A program made the translations under genes and the position numbers. A stretch of 64,000 nt of DNA from Sediminicola luteus (lineage in GTDB: Bacteria; Bacteroidota; Bacteroidia; Flavobacteriales; Flavobacteriaceae): contig NZ_KZ300477.1 in assembly GCF_002514735.1 (NCBI RefSeq), forward strand, positions 435,879-499,878, read 5' to 3'. How positions within the stretch are numbered: position 1 is the stretch's first letter; each line of letters opens with the position of its first letter. The notes beneath the pieces were generated by a model. It saw nothing but the letters and a program-made list of their open reading frames with translations. It was not told the origin of the DNA and did no database searches. Below are positions 63,719 through 64,000 of this stretch, piece after piece.

Positions 63719-64000
63719 ATGGAAAGAACAAATTATAATAGGTATGTATTCAAGGCTTTGGAAGCCTATCCGTATGAATTGGCAGAAACCATGGAAGCCT
63801 TGAACTATGCCCTTTCTTACGATACCGACAACGTAAAGGCGCTATGTTTCATGGGCAAGGTTTATGCAGAGCAGTTAGGCGATTACGAAATGGCCAAAAG
63901 CTATTTTGAACAAGCTTTGGAAAACGGACTTGAGATGCCCTATATCTATCCGGACTATATCGCTACCCTGATATTGAACGAAGATTTGATAGAGGCCCAA
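63719..64000 (+). CDS. Tetratricopeptide-repeat protein, N-terminal part (cut by window edge)
   Basis: My translation gives 94 residues to the window edge. It shows two TPR-like helix pairs ('ALNYALSYDTDNVKALCFMG', 'YEMAKSYFEQALENG'). In-frame ATGs at 63677 and 63701 are alternative starts; 63719 (MERTNYNRY) best fits the family as I know it. It follows unit D, whose terminator lies 80 bp upstream. Function unknown. Confidence 0.7.
   Translation, partial: MERTNYNRYVFKALEAYPYELAETMEALNYALSYDTDNVKALCFMGKVYAEQLGDYEMAKSYFEQALENGLEMPYIYPDYIATLILNEDLIEAQ

Overview
This window is a piece of a marine-type Flavobacteriaceae (Bacteroidota) chromosome of moderate GC. The evidence is the TAnnTTTG (-7) / TTG (-33) promoter architecture upstream of several genes, weak or absent Shine-Dalgarno sequences, OmpA proteins with thrombospondin-3 repeats, many Cys-lipoproteins, and the typical flavobacterial order PurF-like amidotransferase / PfkB kinase / RNase H / purN diverging from acpP / fabF / rnc / IPExxxVDY protein / pyk. 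I see no rRNA, tRNA, intact insertion sequence, prophage or CRISPR array.

Layout. 1-6.7 kb: minus-strand genes for an AddB-like nuclease (cut by the window edge), an OmpA/TSP3 porin, kbl and an AddA/RecB-like helicase-nuclease. 6.8-7.4 kb: superoxide dismutase. 7.5-8.87 kb: five copies of a conserved 39-bp element, each followed on the minus strand by a terminator hairpin and preceded at fixed distance by a promoter-like box. I read this as five tandem small-RNA genes. 9-18.4 kb: purine and fatty-acid housekeeping genes, split by an 850-bp gene-poor stretch. 18.6-41.7 kb: mixed housekeeping (rsmI, tdk, alr, mscL, asd, arfB, ribE, pdxA, yceD-rpmF-fabH-accB-accC) with secreted enzymes and lipoproteins.

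41.7-52.3 kb holds the most unusual metabolic locus: an eight-gene minus-strand run with 1-14 nt between most genes. It encodes a beta-propeller/di-heme cytochrome, a chorismatase (FkbO/Hyg5)-like protein, a secreted lyxose-isomerase-like cupin, a VOC protein, DhaK, DhaL, an LsrF-type aldolase/thiolase, and a 1354-residue NPCBM / HzsA-like propeller / two-heme / SUMF1 fusion. The DhaK-DhaL-LsrF core suggests phosphorylation of a short ketose or ketone and its cleavage, with no DhaM or Lsr transporter genes nearby.

52.6-58.4 kb: an FAD oxidoreductase, a purple-acid-phosphatase-like lipoprotein and a low-GC VIT-VWA-carboxypeptidase-regulatory-TonB-plug-TPR-DUF2135 chimera. 58.5-64 kb: a PcfJ-like protein, RtcB RNA ligase and PrfH release-factor homologue form a candidate RNA/ribosome repair cassette with strong intercistronic hairpins. 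It is preceded by two short promoter-miniORF-terminator units. A second pair with the same two terminator types lies downstream, before a TPR gene cut by the window end.
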